Assembly: GCA_030740295.1 (NCBI GenBank)
Contig: JASLXP010000076.1
Coordinates: 1 to 5,382 of the forward strand
From: Planctomycetota bacterium
Lineage (GTDB): Bacteria; Planctomycetota; PUPC01; JACPCR01
Length of the DNA stretch: 5,382 nt
Reading direction: 5' to 3'
The translations under genes were made by a program, and so were the position numbers. The notes under the pieces were generated by a model that searched no databases, had not been told where the DNA came from, and was given only the letters and a program-made list of their open reading frames with translations. Positions 1-5,382 of this stretch are shown piece by piece. Position 1 is the stretch's first letter. Each line of letters starts with the position of its first letter.

Positions 1-13
1 ATTCTTGCGGATC

Positions 14-292
14 ATGAACGCATTTCTTTTCCTGATTTTTCCGGGCCTGCCAGTGCCCTCATTTGCCGGCGACTGGCCGCAGATTCTGGGGCCCGATCGC
101 AACGGAATCGCTCGAGGGGAAAAGCTGCTGCTAGAATGGCCTGCGGGGGGGCCAAAAGCATACACGGAGTTCGCCTCAAATCGCGTGTTCGGCTCGACCA
201 CCTTCGCGTTGCCCGCGTTATCGGATGGCAGACTTTTCGTCAGGGATACTCGCACACTGAAGTGCCTGGCAGTCAGCAAGACTAACCGCTGA
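14..292 (+). CDS. Internally truncated PQQ-like beta-propeller protein, probable gene remnant
   Basis: This encodes about 92 residues from the ATG at 14. An in-frame TTG at 5 would add M-R-I and give the signal peptide a positive charge; the frame stays open to the window edge, so the start is uncertain. Residues 1-18 look like a Sec signal peptide (hydrophobic FLFLIF, then PSFA before GDW), implying export. DWPQILGPDRNG (20-31) and EWPAGGPK (41-48) are typical of the mature N terminus of PQQ-like (quinoprotein-type) beta-propeller proteins. Residues about 50-86 (TTFALPALSDGRLFVRD, then LKCLAV) resemble the last blade of the same family. Such proteins usually have about 400 or more residues, so the blades between appear to be missing in frame. 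The remainder could not form a propeller, so it is probably non-functional although the frame is intact. An assembly artefact is the main alternative. It ends 16 bp before the ABC-F gene. Confidence 0.6.
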   Translation: MNAFLFLIFPGLPVPSFAGDWPQILGPDRNGIARGEKLLLEWPAGGPKAYTEFASNRVFGSTTFALPALSDGRLFVRDTRTLKCLAVSKTNR

Positions 293-308
293 GCAATGCA
301 GGGACAGC

Positions 309-2105
309 ATGAAGACGGTTCTCCAGATAAACGATCTCGATAAGCGATATGGGCCGCAGGTCATCTTTGACAAGGCCAGCGTCACGCTCTGTCTCGAGCA
401 CAAGATCGGCGTCATTGGCCGCAACGGCGCGGGCAAATCTACCCTCTGCAAAATCATTCTTGGTGATGAGGATGCGGATCACGGCGAGGTGGTCGAAGCA
501 TCTGAGCTTCAGCTCAGTTATCTCGAACAGCATGATCCTTTTCAGCCGGAAGAATCCGTGCTCGGATTCCTGATGCGCTACACCGGCAAGGAAGACTGGC
601 AGTGCGGCAAGCTGGCTGGGCTGTTTCAGATGAAAGGCGAGATGCTGGAGCAATCGATCGGCTCTCTCTCCGGCGGATTTCAAACACGCGTGAAACTGAC
701 CTCGATGCTCCTTCGGGATCCGAACTTTCTGGTTCTTGATGAGCCTTCGAATTACCTCGATCTTAAAACGCTCATCCTGCTCGAAAACTTCCTTCGTGAT
801 TTCAATGGCGGATTCATGATCGTGTCGCACGACCGCGAATTCCTGAAACGCACCTGCGAATGCACCATGGAGATCGAGCGGGGCGGCATCTCCCTTTACC
901 CCGGCTCGGTCGAGGAATTTCTTGATTACAAAGAACGCCAGCATGAGCTAGCCGAGCGCCACAACGAAAACGTGGAAGCCGAGCAGAAGCGATTACAGCG
1001 CTTCGTGGACCGCTTTCGGGCCAAGGCCACTAAGGCAGCGCAGGCCCAATCCAAGCTGAAGCAGATCGAGAGGCTTGAAAAGATCGAGATCGAGCATCCA
1101 ATCCGAACGGTCAGAATTCGCATACCGAAAGTCGATGACAAAAAGGGAGTTGCCCTGAACGCAAAGAACCTGGCCATTGGATACCCCGGCCTCACCGTGG
1201 CGGATGACGTTCACCTGGACATCGACCGCGGCAGGCGAGTGGCCATCCTCGGCGACAACGGAGAGGGCAAGACTACGTTTCTGCGGACCCTCGCGAATGA
1301 TCTCGACAAGATTTCCGGTGACTTCAGATGGGGACACGGCCTGAAACCGGCCTATTACGCGCAGCACGTATATGCTTCGGTGAATCCGGAAGATGACATC
1401 GAAACTTACCTGACAAAACGCGCGGCACAGGGGGTGACCAGGCAGGAGATTCTGAATATGGCCGGCAGTTTCCTGTTTGGCGGTGATGACGTGAAAAAGA
1501 GCGTTACAGTGTTGAGTGGTGGCGAACGTGCACGCCTTTGCCTTGCCGGTCTGCTGCTCTCGAAGAACCCTGTCCTTTTGCTCGATGAGCCCACAAGCCA
1601 CCTCGACTTTGATACGGTCGAGGCCCTCGGTTACGCGCTCCGTGATTACAACGGCACGATTTTCTTTACCAGCCACGATCGCACTTTTGTGAGCCTGGTT
1701 GCGGACCAGATCATCGAAGTCCAGGACGGAAAGATAAGGCTCTATCCCGGCACATATGAATCCTATGTTTTTGCGTTGGAGGAGCTGTGCAAAGACGATG
1801 AGACCAACGGGCCCCCGGAGCCGGTGAAGCAGTCAAAGGAAGACAACAAGAACGACTATCAGAAGCAGAAAGAGAGAAAGTCACGCTTCCGAAAGCTCAA
1901 GAACCGGGTGAAGGAAATCGAAGAACGGATGACCGTCCTCGGAATTGAAAAGGATGGTATTCTCAAGCATTTCGAGAAGAACCCCACAGCCTATTCACAG
2001 GAGCACACACTGCGTCTGGATGTCCTGCAGACGGAGCTGGCAAAAGCAGAGAGCCAGTGGATCGAGGCCAATGAGGAGATGGAAGTTCTCGAGGCTGAGA
2101 TGTAG
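309..2105 (+). CDS. ABC-F family ATPase, YheS-like (ribosome-associated)
   Basis: This is a complete 598-residue protein with two ATP-binding cassettes and no membrane segments. Cassette 1 has Walker A GRNGAGKST (37-45), signature LSGGF (120-124), Walker B with DEPSNYLD (144-151, catalytic E145) and switch H174 in SHD. The charged helical linker (about 200-275, with RFRAKATKAAQAQSKLKQIE) is the part that in this family reaches the P-site tRNA. Cassette 2 has Walker A GDNGEGKTT (315-323), LSGGE (402-406), DEPTSHLD (426-433, E427) and H456. The C-terminal 100 residues are charged and predicted coiled coil, resembling the YheS tail more than that of Uup or EttA. ABC-F proteins bind the ribosomal E site and relieve stalling; some confer antibiotic resistance, but nothing here points to that. 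The ATG at 309 has a weak AGGGA at 300-304. All catalytic residues are present, so it should be active. Family certain, subfamily likely. Confidence 0.95.
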   Translation: MKTVLQINDLDKRYGPQVIFDKASVTLCLEHKIGVIGRNGAGKSTLCKIILGDEDADHGEVVEASELQLSYLEQHDPFQPEESVLGFLMRYTGKEDWQCGKLAGLFQMKGEMLEQSIGSLSGGFQTRVKLTSMLLRDPNFLVLDEPSNYLDLKTLILLENFLRDFNGGFMIVSHDREFLKRTCECTMEIERGGISLYPGSVEEFLDYKERQHELAERHNENVEAEQKRLQRFVDRFRAKATKAAQAQSKLKQIERLEKIEIEHPIRTVRIRIPKVDDKKGVALNAKNLAIGYPGLTVADDVHLDIDRGRRVAILGDNGEGKTTFLRTLANDLDKISGDFRWGHGLKPAYYAQHVYASVNPEDDIETYLTKRAAQGVTRQEILNMAGSFLFGGDDVKKSVTVLSGGERARLCLAGLLLSKNPVLLLDEPTSHLDFDTVEALGYALRDYNGTIFFTSHDRTFVSLVADQIIEVQDGKIRLYPGTYESYVFALEELCKDDETNGPPEPVKQSKEDNKNDYQKQKERKSRFRKLKNRVKEIEERMTVLGIEKDGILKHFEKNPTAYSQEHTLRLDVLQTELAKAESQWIEANEEMEVLEAEM

Positions 2106-2109
2106 CCGT

Positions 2110-2138
2110 TTATCAACTTCTCTTGCTTTCTATAGAAT
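2110..2138 (+). promoter_or_regulatory. Candidate sigma-70-type promoter for the Gfo/Idh/MocA gene
   Basis: TTATCA (2110-2115, 4 of 6 matches to TTGACA) and TAGAAT (2133-2138, 5 of 6 matches to TATAAT) are separated by 17 bp. They lie in an AT-richer patch just after the ABC-F stop codon. Transcription would start near 2145, giving a leader of about 35 nt with the Shine-Dalgarno at 2167. No terminator is seen between the two genes, so read-through from upstream is also possible. This is a by-eye match only. Confidence 0.35.
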
Positions 2139-2166
2139 CCCGCCCGCACTTCCTAGAAATCCAACC

Positions 2167-2172
2167 AAGGAG
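2167..2172 (+). promoter_or_regulatory. Strong Shine-Dalgarno (AAGGAG) that fixes the GTG start at 2180
   Basis: AAGGAG lies 7 nt before GTG at 2180, the best ribosome binding site in the window. It supports GTG 2180 over the in-frame upstream start at 2123. The 19 extra residues from 2123 would precede a Rossmann beta strand (KLKVGIIGVGG) that normally starts within a few residues of the N terminus in this family. Confidence 0.75.
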
Positions 2173-2179
2173 AAACACC

Positions 2180-3232
2180 GTGTCTAAACTCAAAGTAGGA
2201 ATCATCGGCGTCGGAGGAATCGCAGGTTCACACATACCAGGCTGGAATGCATCGGAGGATGCGGACCTCGTTGCAGGGGCAGACCTTGCCGAAAATGTCT
2301 TGAAAGGCTGGGGTGAAAGACACGAGATAACAAAGCTCTATTCCGACCCCACGGATCTCATCAAAGATCCGGATATTGACATCATCGACGTCTGCACCCC
2401 GAACAACTATCACGCTCCGCTGGCCATCGCTGCCCTCAAGGCCGGCAAACACGTCATCTGTGAGAAACCGCTCGCGCCCAAACCGGCAGACATTCGCAAG
2501 ATGATGGCGGCCCGCGATAAATCGGGCAAGAAGCTGATGACCGCGCAGCACTTCCGTTTCCAGGGGAAATCCAAGGCGATGAAAGCGGAAATTGACTCGG
2601 GCGTCCTCGGCAACATTTATCACGCGCGCAGTTGGATGCTGCGTCGAGGGGCAGCCCCTGTGCGGCCAGGCTTTATTCAGAAGAAGCACAGCAGTGGGGG
2701 GCCGTGCATTGACATCGGAGTGCACATTCTTGACCTGACGCTCTGGTTCATGGGCAACCCAAAGCCGGTGGCCGTATCAGGAGTCGCTCGTGCTGAATTA
2801 GCACATCAGAAGGGCGCCTGGAGCATCTGGGGCGGGAAGATTCCGAAGTCGTTCGATGTCGAGGATTTTGCCGCAGGTTTCGTTCGTTTCGAAAACGGGG
2901 CCACCCTCATCATCGAGATGAGTTGGCTCCTCCACCACGACACCCAGGGCGAAGACATGCAGATGTGGCTCTACGGAACCAAGGGCGGCAGCCACTGGCC
3001 GAAATGTGAGATCCTGTCGCAGAACAACAAGACCCAGCAGATGTACAACCGCCAGCTCAAACGCCTTAACGACCAACTTGAAGCGCACGCGCAGGAGTGC
3101 GTCGAATTTGCCAGAGCGATCGTTGAGGATGCCCCTTCTCCAGTGCCGGCCGAGCAATCGCTGGACGTCATGTCGATTCTCGACGGCCTCTACCGCAGTC
3201 AGGACGCAGGAAAGGAAGTGAAGATCCGGTAA
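2180..3232 (+). CDS. Gfo/Idh/MocA family NAD(P)-dependent oxidoreductase
   Basis: This encodes 350 residues, the usual family length, from GTG with a strong Shine-Dalgarno. The N-terminal Rossmann fold begins KVGIIGVGGIAG, with dinucleotide-binding glycines at 10, 12, 13 and 16. CTPNNYH (72-78) and CEKPLAP (94-100) follow; K96 of EKP is the conserved lysine near the nicotinamide. The C-terminal substrate domain (about 120-350) carries GGPCIDIGVHILD (173-185), giving the D178-x3-H182 pair that with K96 forms the usual catalytic set. DVEDFAAGFVRFENG (226-240) is the common beta-sheet segment. No signal or Tat peptide is present, so it is probably cytosolic. Family members oxidise or reduce hydroxyls of sugars, inositols and related compounds with NAD(P). 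The specific substrate cannot be read from sequence, and the neighbours include no sugar transporter or kinase. Family certain, substrate unknown. Confidence 0.95.
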   Translation: MSKLKVGIIGVGGIAGSHIPGWNASEDADLVAGADLAENVLKGWGERHEITKLYSDPTDLIKDPDIDIIDVCTPNNYHAPLAIAALKAGKHVICEKPLAPKPADIRKMMAARDKSGKKLMTAQHFRFQGKSKAMKAEIDSGVLGNIYHARSWMLRRGAAPVRPGFIQKKHSSGGPCIDIGVHILDLTLWFMGNPKPVAVSGVARAELAHQKGAWSIWGGKIPKSFDVEDFAAGFVRFENGATLIIEMSWLLHHDTQGEDMQMWLYGTKGGSHWPKCEILSQNNKTQQMYNRQLKRLNDQLEAHAQECVEFARAIVEDAPSPVPAEQSLDVMSILDGLYRSQDAGKEVKIR

Positions 3233-3247
3233 CTCGCTTGACGGCTG

Positions 3248-3301
3248 GCCTTGGAGGCGGCCCCGGGTCGCTATGCCAGCGAGACGAGAGCGAGCCAAGG
3301 C
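3248..3301. repeat. GC-rich nested inverted repeat in the gap before the Nif3 gene
   Basis: GCCTTGG (3248-3254) is matched by its reverse complement CCAAGGC (3295-3301). Inside lies a small hairpin, TCGCT (3268-3272) and AGCGA (3278-3282) with a 5-nt loop. The segment is much more GC-rich than the start of a typical gene. No promoter or T-run is seen, so it is not an obvious intrinsic terminator. It may be a copy of a dispersed intergenic repeat or a leader structure; this window alone cannot decide. Confidence 0.4.
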
Positions 3302-3331
3302 GTGGACGGCCTCGGTTCCTGTTCGATTTCC

Positions 3332-4105
3332 ATGGACATCAAAGCCCTCGAAAACATCCTCGGCGTTTCCGAAGCAGGCAACGATGGGCTGAAGGTCGGC
3401 AGTCCCAAATCTGAGATCACGGGAGTGGCGGTTACATGGATGGCCACGAGACGGATTGTCATGGACGCCGCGCAGCGAGGCCTGAATCTTCTGATTTCAC
3501 ATCAGCCTGTCTTCTACCATCCGACAGATGACTTCAAGGACGCAGAGGCCGACTTTGCTTTCGTAGAAAAAATGCAGGAGCTCTTGAGGAACTCGATCCT
3601 GCTTTATCGATTACATGACCTCTGCGTCGGGCATCCGGATTTCTGTTTCTCCGAATCGCTGGCGGCCTGTATTGGCTTCGGTGAGCCAATGCATTCTGTG
3701 CAAGGCATCGCCACCTATGTGGTTGTTCCGGATTCGCTGCATGACATCGCAACAATCGTGAGGCAGCGCCTTGAAGCTTCGGAGGTCCGCATCCTCGGCG
3801 AGCAGGAATCGGAGATCAGTCGCATTGCGACGATGGTCGCCAAACCCTCAGTCGCTGATCTAAGGCAATGCATGAAGCTCGGCGCAAAGTGCGTCATCGC
3901 TGCTGAGGCAAATGAACTGGCCATCGGTTATGCTGCCGATTCCAATCTGGCTCTGATCCTGTGTGCGGAAATCCACCTCGCCCGCCCCGGCCTCAGGAAA
4001 CTATCGGAACATTTGAGAGCCCACCTCACCGGCATCCCCATCGAGCTCATCGAGCCAGCATCTTCGTTAACCATCATTCATCAACCACCGACCATCACCC
4101 CATGA
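3332..4105 (+). CDS. Divergent Nif3/DUF34 family protein
   Basis: This encodes 257 residues from ATG 3332. An in-frame TTG at 3251 would add 27 unrelated residues drawn from a GC-rich repeat, whereas MDIKALENIL fits the Nif3 N terminus. GNDGLKVGSPKSEITGVAV (16-34) matches the family's WDNxGLxxG region, though W is lost. ISHQP (55-59) corresponds to the metal-binding SHHP with the second H replaced by Q. LYRLHDLCVGHPD (91-103) corresponds to the HTNLD region, keeping H95. The C-terminal motif, usually GHxxSE, reads AEIHLA (212-217), so the H and E ligand positions appear to be E and A. Classical family members are hexamers with a two-metal centre; their function is unsettled, and the name GTP cyclohydrolase type 2 is often transferred without evidence. 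Here metal binding may be altered or reduced. No Shine-Dalgarno precedes the ATG. Its stop codon overlaps the next gene by 4 bp. Confidence 0.85.
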   Translation: MDIKALENILGVSEAGNDGLKVGSPKSEITGVAVTWMATRRIVMDAAQRGLNLLISHQPVFYHPTDDFKDAEADFAFVEKMQELLRNSILLYRLHDLCVGHPDFCFSESLAACIGFGEPMHSVQGIATYVVVPDSLHDIATIVRQRLEASEVRILGEQESEISRIATMVAKPSVADLRQCMKLGAKCVIAAEANELAIGYAADSNLALILCAEIHLARPGLRKLSEHLRAHLTGIPIELIEPASSLTIIHQPPTITP

Positions 4106-4920
4106 ATCCAAGCATCGAAACATTCGCCATCGGCACCGAGCTCGCCATCGGACAGATACAGGACACCAACTCATCCTGGATGGCTCAGGAAATCGCACGC
4201 ATGGGCGGCGAGCCGCGCCGGCTGACTATTCTTGTCGACAGCCGGGATGAGATTGTGAGAGCCTTGCGTGAATCCGTGGATCGCAAAACGGACATCATTC
4301 TCATTACCGGCGGCCTCGGCCCCACACCCGACGACATGACCGTTGAAGCGGTATGCCGTATGACCGGCCAGGATTCTGAGATTTCCGAGCCCATCGTCGA
4401 AGACTACATCGTGCGCCGTGACTACAAGAGCCGCGACGAAGTCAGCGAGGGCCTCCTGAACATGGCGACCGTTCCCGTCGATTCCGAGCCGATGCCGAAT
4501 CCGGCCGGTTGGGCTCCGTGCATCAAGATGAAATTCGAGGACACACTCATCTTCATGATGCCCGGCCCTCCCAGAGAATTGAAGGGCGTGTTCCAGGCAT
4601 ATCTCGAACCGTTCCTGAATGATCAGTTCCAGACCATCACCAAAACCCGCCGCATCTGGACGGACATGTATGAATCGCAGGTCTCGCCATACATGGAAAA
4701 GGTGATGAGCGAATTCGAGGGCACCTACATCAAGGCGTACGTTGCATTGCGCTCTGACGAACGCAAAGCCATGCCCGTCGATATCGTCTGCCACGGCGAG
4801 GATGAAGCGTCCGCAATCCGAAATCTAGATGCCGCCACCCACCGATTCAGGGAACTCGTCGAGAGCGAGAACTGCCGGTTCGAAGTGGATGAGCCCGAGG
4901 CGGAATCGATCGAGGTGTGA
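4102..4920 (+). CDS. CinA N-terminal-domain protein (MoaB/Mog-like fold, COG1058), no PncC domain
   Basis: This encodes 272 residues. The MoCF-biosynthesis (MoaB/Mog-like) domain covers about 1-170: IGTELAIGQIQDTN (10-23), ITGGLGPTPDDMT (68-80) and MPGPPRELK (153-161) are the hallmark CinA motifs. Residues about 175-265 (VSPYMEKVMSEFEG onwards) fit the KH-like domain that follows in CinA. Full CinA has about 410 residues with a C-terminal nicotinamide-nucleotide amidase (PncC); that half is absent, and the gene ends cleanly at TGA with an acidic tail. COG1058 domains have been reported as ADP-ribose pyrophosphatases in pyridine-nucleotide recycling, which is the likeliest activity. A molybdopterin role is suggested only by fold. 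ATG 4102 overlaps the Nif3 stop as ATGA and has no Shine-Dalgarno, pointing to translational coupling. The name cinA would overstate the match. Confidence 0.92.
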   Translation: MNPSIETFAIGTELAIGQIQDTNSSWMAQEIARMGGEPRRLTILVDSRDEIVRALRESVDRKTDIILITGGLGPTPDDMTVEAVCRMTGQDSEISEPIVEDYIVRRDYKSRDEVSEGLLNMATVPVDSEPMPNPAGWAPCIKMKFEDTLIFMMPGPPRELKGVFQAYLEPFLNDQFQTITKTRRIWTDMYESQVSPYMEKVMSEFEGTYIKAYVALRSDERKAMPVDIVCHGEDEASAIRNLDAATHRFRELVESENCRFEVDEPEAESIEV

Positions 4921-4943
4921 GTGGCTCATTCGGCACGAAATAA

Positions 4944-4959
4944 GTGTGTCAGTACACAC
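4944..4959. repeat. Small hairpin overlapping the left arm of the palindrome
   Basis: GTGTGT (4944-4949) and ACACAC (4954-4959) form a perfect 6-bp stem with a CAGT loop, 23 bp after the CinA-type stop codon. It uses bases of the left outer arm, so it would compete with the long-range pairing. No T-run follows, so terminator activity is doubtful. Confidence 0.4.
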
Positions 4960-5050
4960 GTAACTGCCCCATCTGATACTCGATACTGGTTTCGCGCTAA
5001 TCCGATTCGCTCATGACCCCGGTTTCAAATCAGACGCATGCAGAGAACTA

Positions 5051-5074
5051 CCAGTATCGAGCATCCAGTATCGA
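5051..5074. repeat. Direct repeat of CCAGTATCGA, two copies 14 bp apart
   Basis: CCAGTATCGA occurs at 5051-5060 and again at 5065-5074. The opposite arm has the related short repeat GATACT at 4975-4980 and 4982-4987. The motif is repeated within each arm of the palindrome as well as inverted between arms, which suggests that the element grew by duplication of a short unit. Confidence 0.6.
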
Positions 5075-5105
5075 ATGAGCTGACACACTTATTTCCCGAC
5101 AGGCC

Positions 5106-5382
5106 CTAAAACAGCCCCATGCTGTCAACCTTGACATCATTCTCCCGGCTGAAATGTGCCGCCGGGATGTTTTCGCAACTATCGCCCTCAATGGTCGTGA
5201 ATGAGAGTGCACCCTCCGCGCCGGTAGTTGCTGTGTATTCGCCAGTCTGAGAAATGATGACGTATTCTCCGGGCGAGGGATCGTACACGGTCCGGATGAG
5301 TGCGCCGGAATTCTGTTCCCAGAATCGGAAGGTGGAATCGTTGCCGGCGGAGATGACAGCCCGGTTGCCTGGCATGAATGCG
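5106..5382 (-). CDS. WD40-repeat protein, C-terminal fragment (cut by window edge)
   Basis: Only the last 91 residues are in the window; the gene begins beyond position 5382. The ATG at 5373-5375 is internal to a repeat, because AFMPGNRAVISAGNDSTFRFW fits the WD40 pattern AFSPDG..LVSAG.D.T.R.W. The visible part has one WD40 strand set (about 1-30). A short tail follows, containing PGEYVIISQTGEYTATTGAEG (37-57), then AAHFSRENDVKVD near the end. This resembles the conserved region that closes the propeller in WD40 proteins of the kind often fused to caspase-like or kinase domains, with an aromatic-TxxGxY turn and a final FxRxxDV motif. No enzymatic domain is visible; any would lie upstream. The protein probably acts as a protein-interaction scaffold. 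It ends at TAG (5106-5108) and converges on the CinA-type gene across the palindrome. Confidence 0.85.
   Translation of the reverse strand, partial: AFMPGNRAVISAGNDSTFRFWEQNSGALIRTVYDPSPGEYVIISQTGEYTATTGAEGALSFTTIEGDSCENIPAAHFSRENDVKVDSMGLF

Larger units (their letters stand above)
4937..5095. repeat. 159-bp imperfect palindrome between convergent genes (possible mobile repeat element)
   Basis: The outer arms are perfect 16-bp inverted repeats: GAAATAAGTGTGTCAG (4937-4952) and CTGACACACTTATTTC (5080-5095). The inner arms are perfect 12-bp inverted repeats: CTCGATACTGGT (4979-4990) and ACCAGTATCGAG (5050-5061). A 6-bp pair, TCTGAT (4973-4978) and ATCAGA (5033-5038), lies between and inside them. 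The joints are unequal (26 nt left, 18 nt right) and the central loop is 59 nt. No gene lies inside. The architecture suggests a REP/MITE-like element or a strong two-way RNA structure between the two converging genes. There is no T-run as in a standard intrinsic terminator. Confidence 0.7.

Noticed and set aside
282..944. Minus-strand open frame of 220 codons opposite the ABC-F gene
   Set aside because: It overlies a well-conserved ABC-F sequence including Walker A and B. Its translation shows no recognisable motif, and it is a by-product of GC-rich codon use.
993..1676. Minus-strand open frame of 227 codons opposite the second ABC-F cassette
   Set aside because: It is antisense to conserved ATPase motifs and has no family features or ribosome binding site that I can see.
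309..2105. Antibiotic-resistance ABC-F
   Set aside because: The C-terminal coiled coil and linker fit a housekeeping YheS-like protein, and nothing nearby (leader peptide, resistance gene, mobile element) supports a resistance role.
2228..2725. Minus-strand open frame opposite the Gfo/Idh/MocA gene
   Set aside because: It is a shadow of a clear oxidoreductase with intact cofactor and catalytic motifs; its translation is compositionally odd and has no recognisable domain.
3961..4101. Upstream extension of the CinA-type frame into the Nif3 gene
   Set aside because: The added residues are rich in P, H and R and are out-of-frame Nif3 sequence. The ATGA overlap at 4102 gives a natural start right before the conserved IETFAIGTEL strand.
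4171..4794. Minus-strand open frame of 207 codons opposite the CinA-type gene
   Set aside because: It is antisense to hallmark CinA motifs. The His- and Asp-rich translation is typical of a reverse-frame artefact.
4944..4959. Rho-independent terminator for the CinA-type gene
   Set aside because: The 6-bp hairpin is not GC-rich and has no T-run after it, so it is listed only as a hairpin.
4921..5105. Insertion sequence, CRISPR or attachment site in the 3' intergenic region
   Set aside because: There is no transposase, no regularly spaced repeat array, no tRNA fragment and no clear target duplication; only the palindrome and short repeats are visible.

Overview
The window looks like ordinary bacterial chromosome, about 55-60% G+C by eye. 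The best guess for its source is the Planctomycetota/Verrucomicrobiota side of bacteria. That guess rests on the gene mix: a secreted PQQ-like beta-propeller protein starting with a DWPQ..GPDRNG motif, a WD40-repeat protein, a Gfo/Idh/MocA oxidoreductase and a divergent Nif3 protein. No rRNA or other definitive marker is present, so the assignment is tentative.

Layout, left to right. (1) Positions 14-292 (+) encode a very short PQQ-like beta-propeller protein that appears to keep only the first and last parts of the family, as if about 1 kb had been removed in frame. (2) Positions 309-2105 (+) encode a complete two-cassette ABC-F ATPase of YheS-like build. (3) A short gap with a candidate sigma-70-type promoter and a strong Shine-Dalgarno leads into a Gfo/Idh/MocA dehydrogenase (2180-3232, +, GTG start). 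(4) A GC-rich gap (3233-3331) with a nested inverted repeat precedes a divergent Nif3/DUF34 protein (3332-4105, +). Its stop codon overlaps the start of (5), a CinA N-terminal-domain protein (4102-4920, +), through ATGA. (6) A 185-bp intergenic region holds a 159-bp imperfect palindrome (4937-5095). (7) The C-terminal end of a WD40-repeat protein runs in on the minus strand (5106-5382, cut by the window edge), convergent with the CinA gene.

How the genes work together: only the Nif3-CinA pair shows clear sequence evidence of coupling (4-bp overlap, no Shine-Dalgarno for the second gene). Both families have been linked to nucleotide or cofactor chemistry, so a shared housekeeping or metabolite-repair role is possible but inferred. 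The ABC-F protein acts on ribosomes and the Gfo/Idh/MocA protein on an unknown sugar-like substrate; neither is obviously connected with its neighbours.

I found no RNA gene, CRISPR array, insertion sequence with transposase, or defence system, and no convincing undescribed multi-gene system. The most noteworthy signals are the long intergenic palindrome, the collapsed beta-propeller gene, and the Nif3 protein with altered metal-ligand positions.
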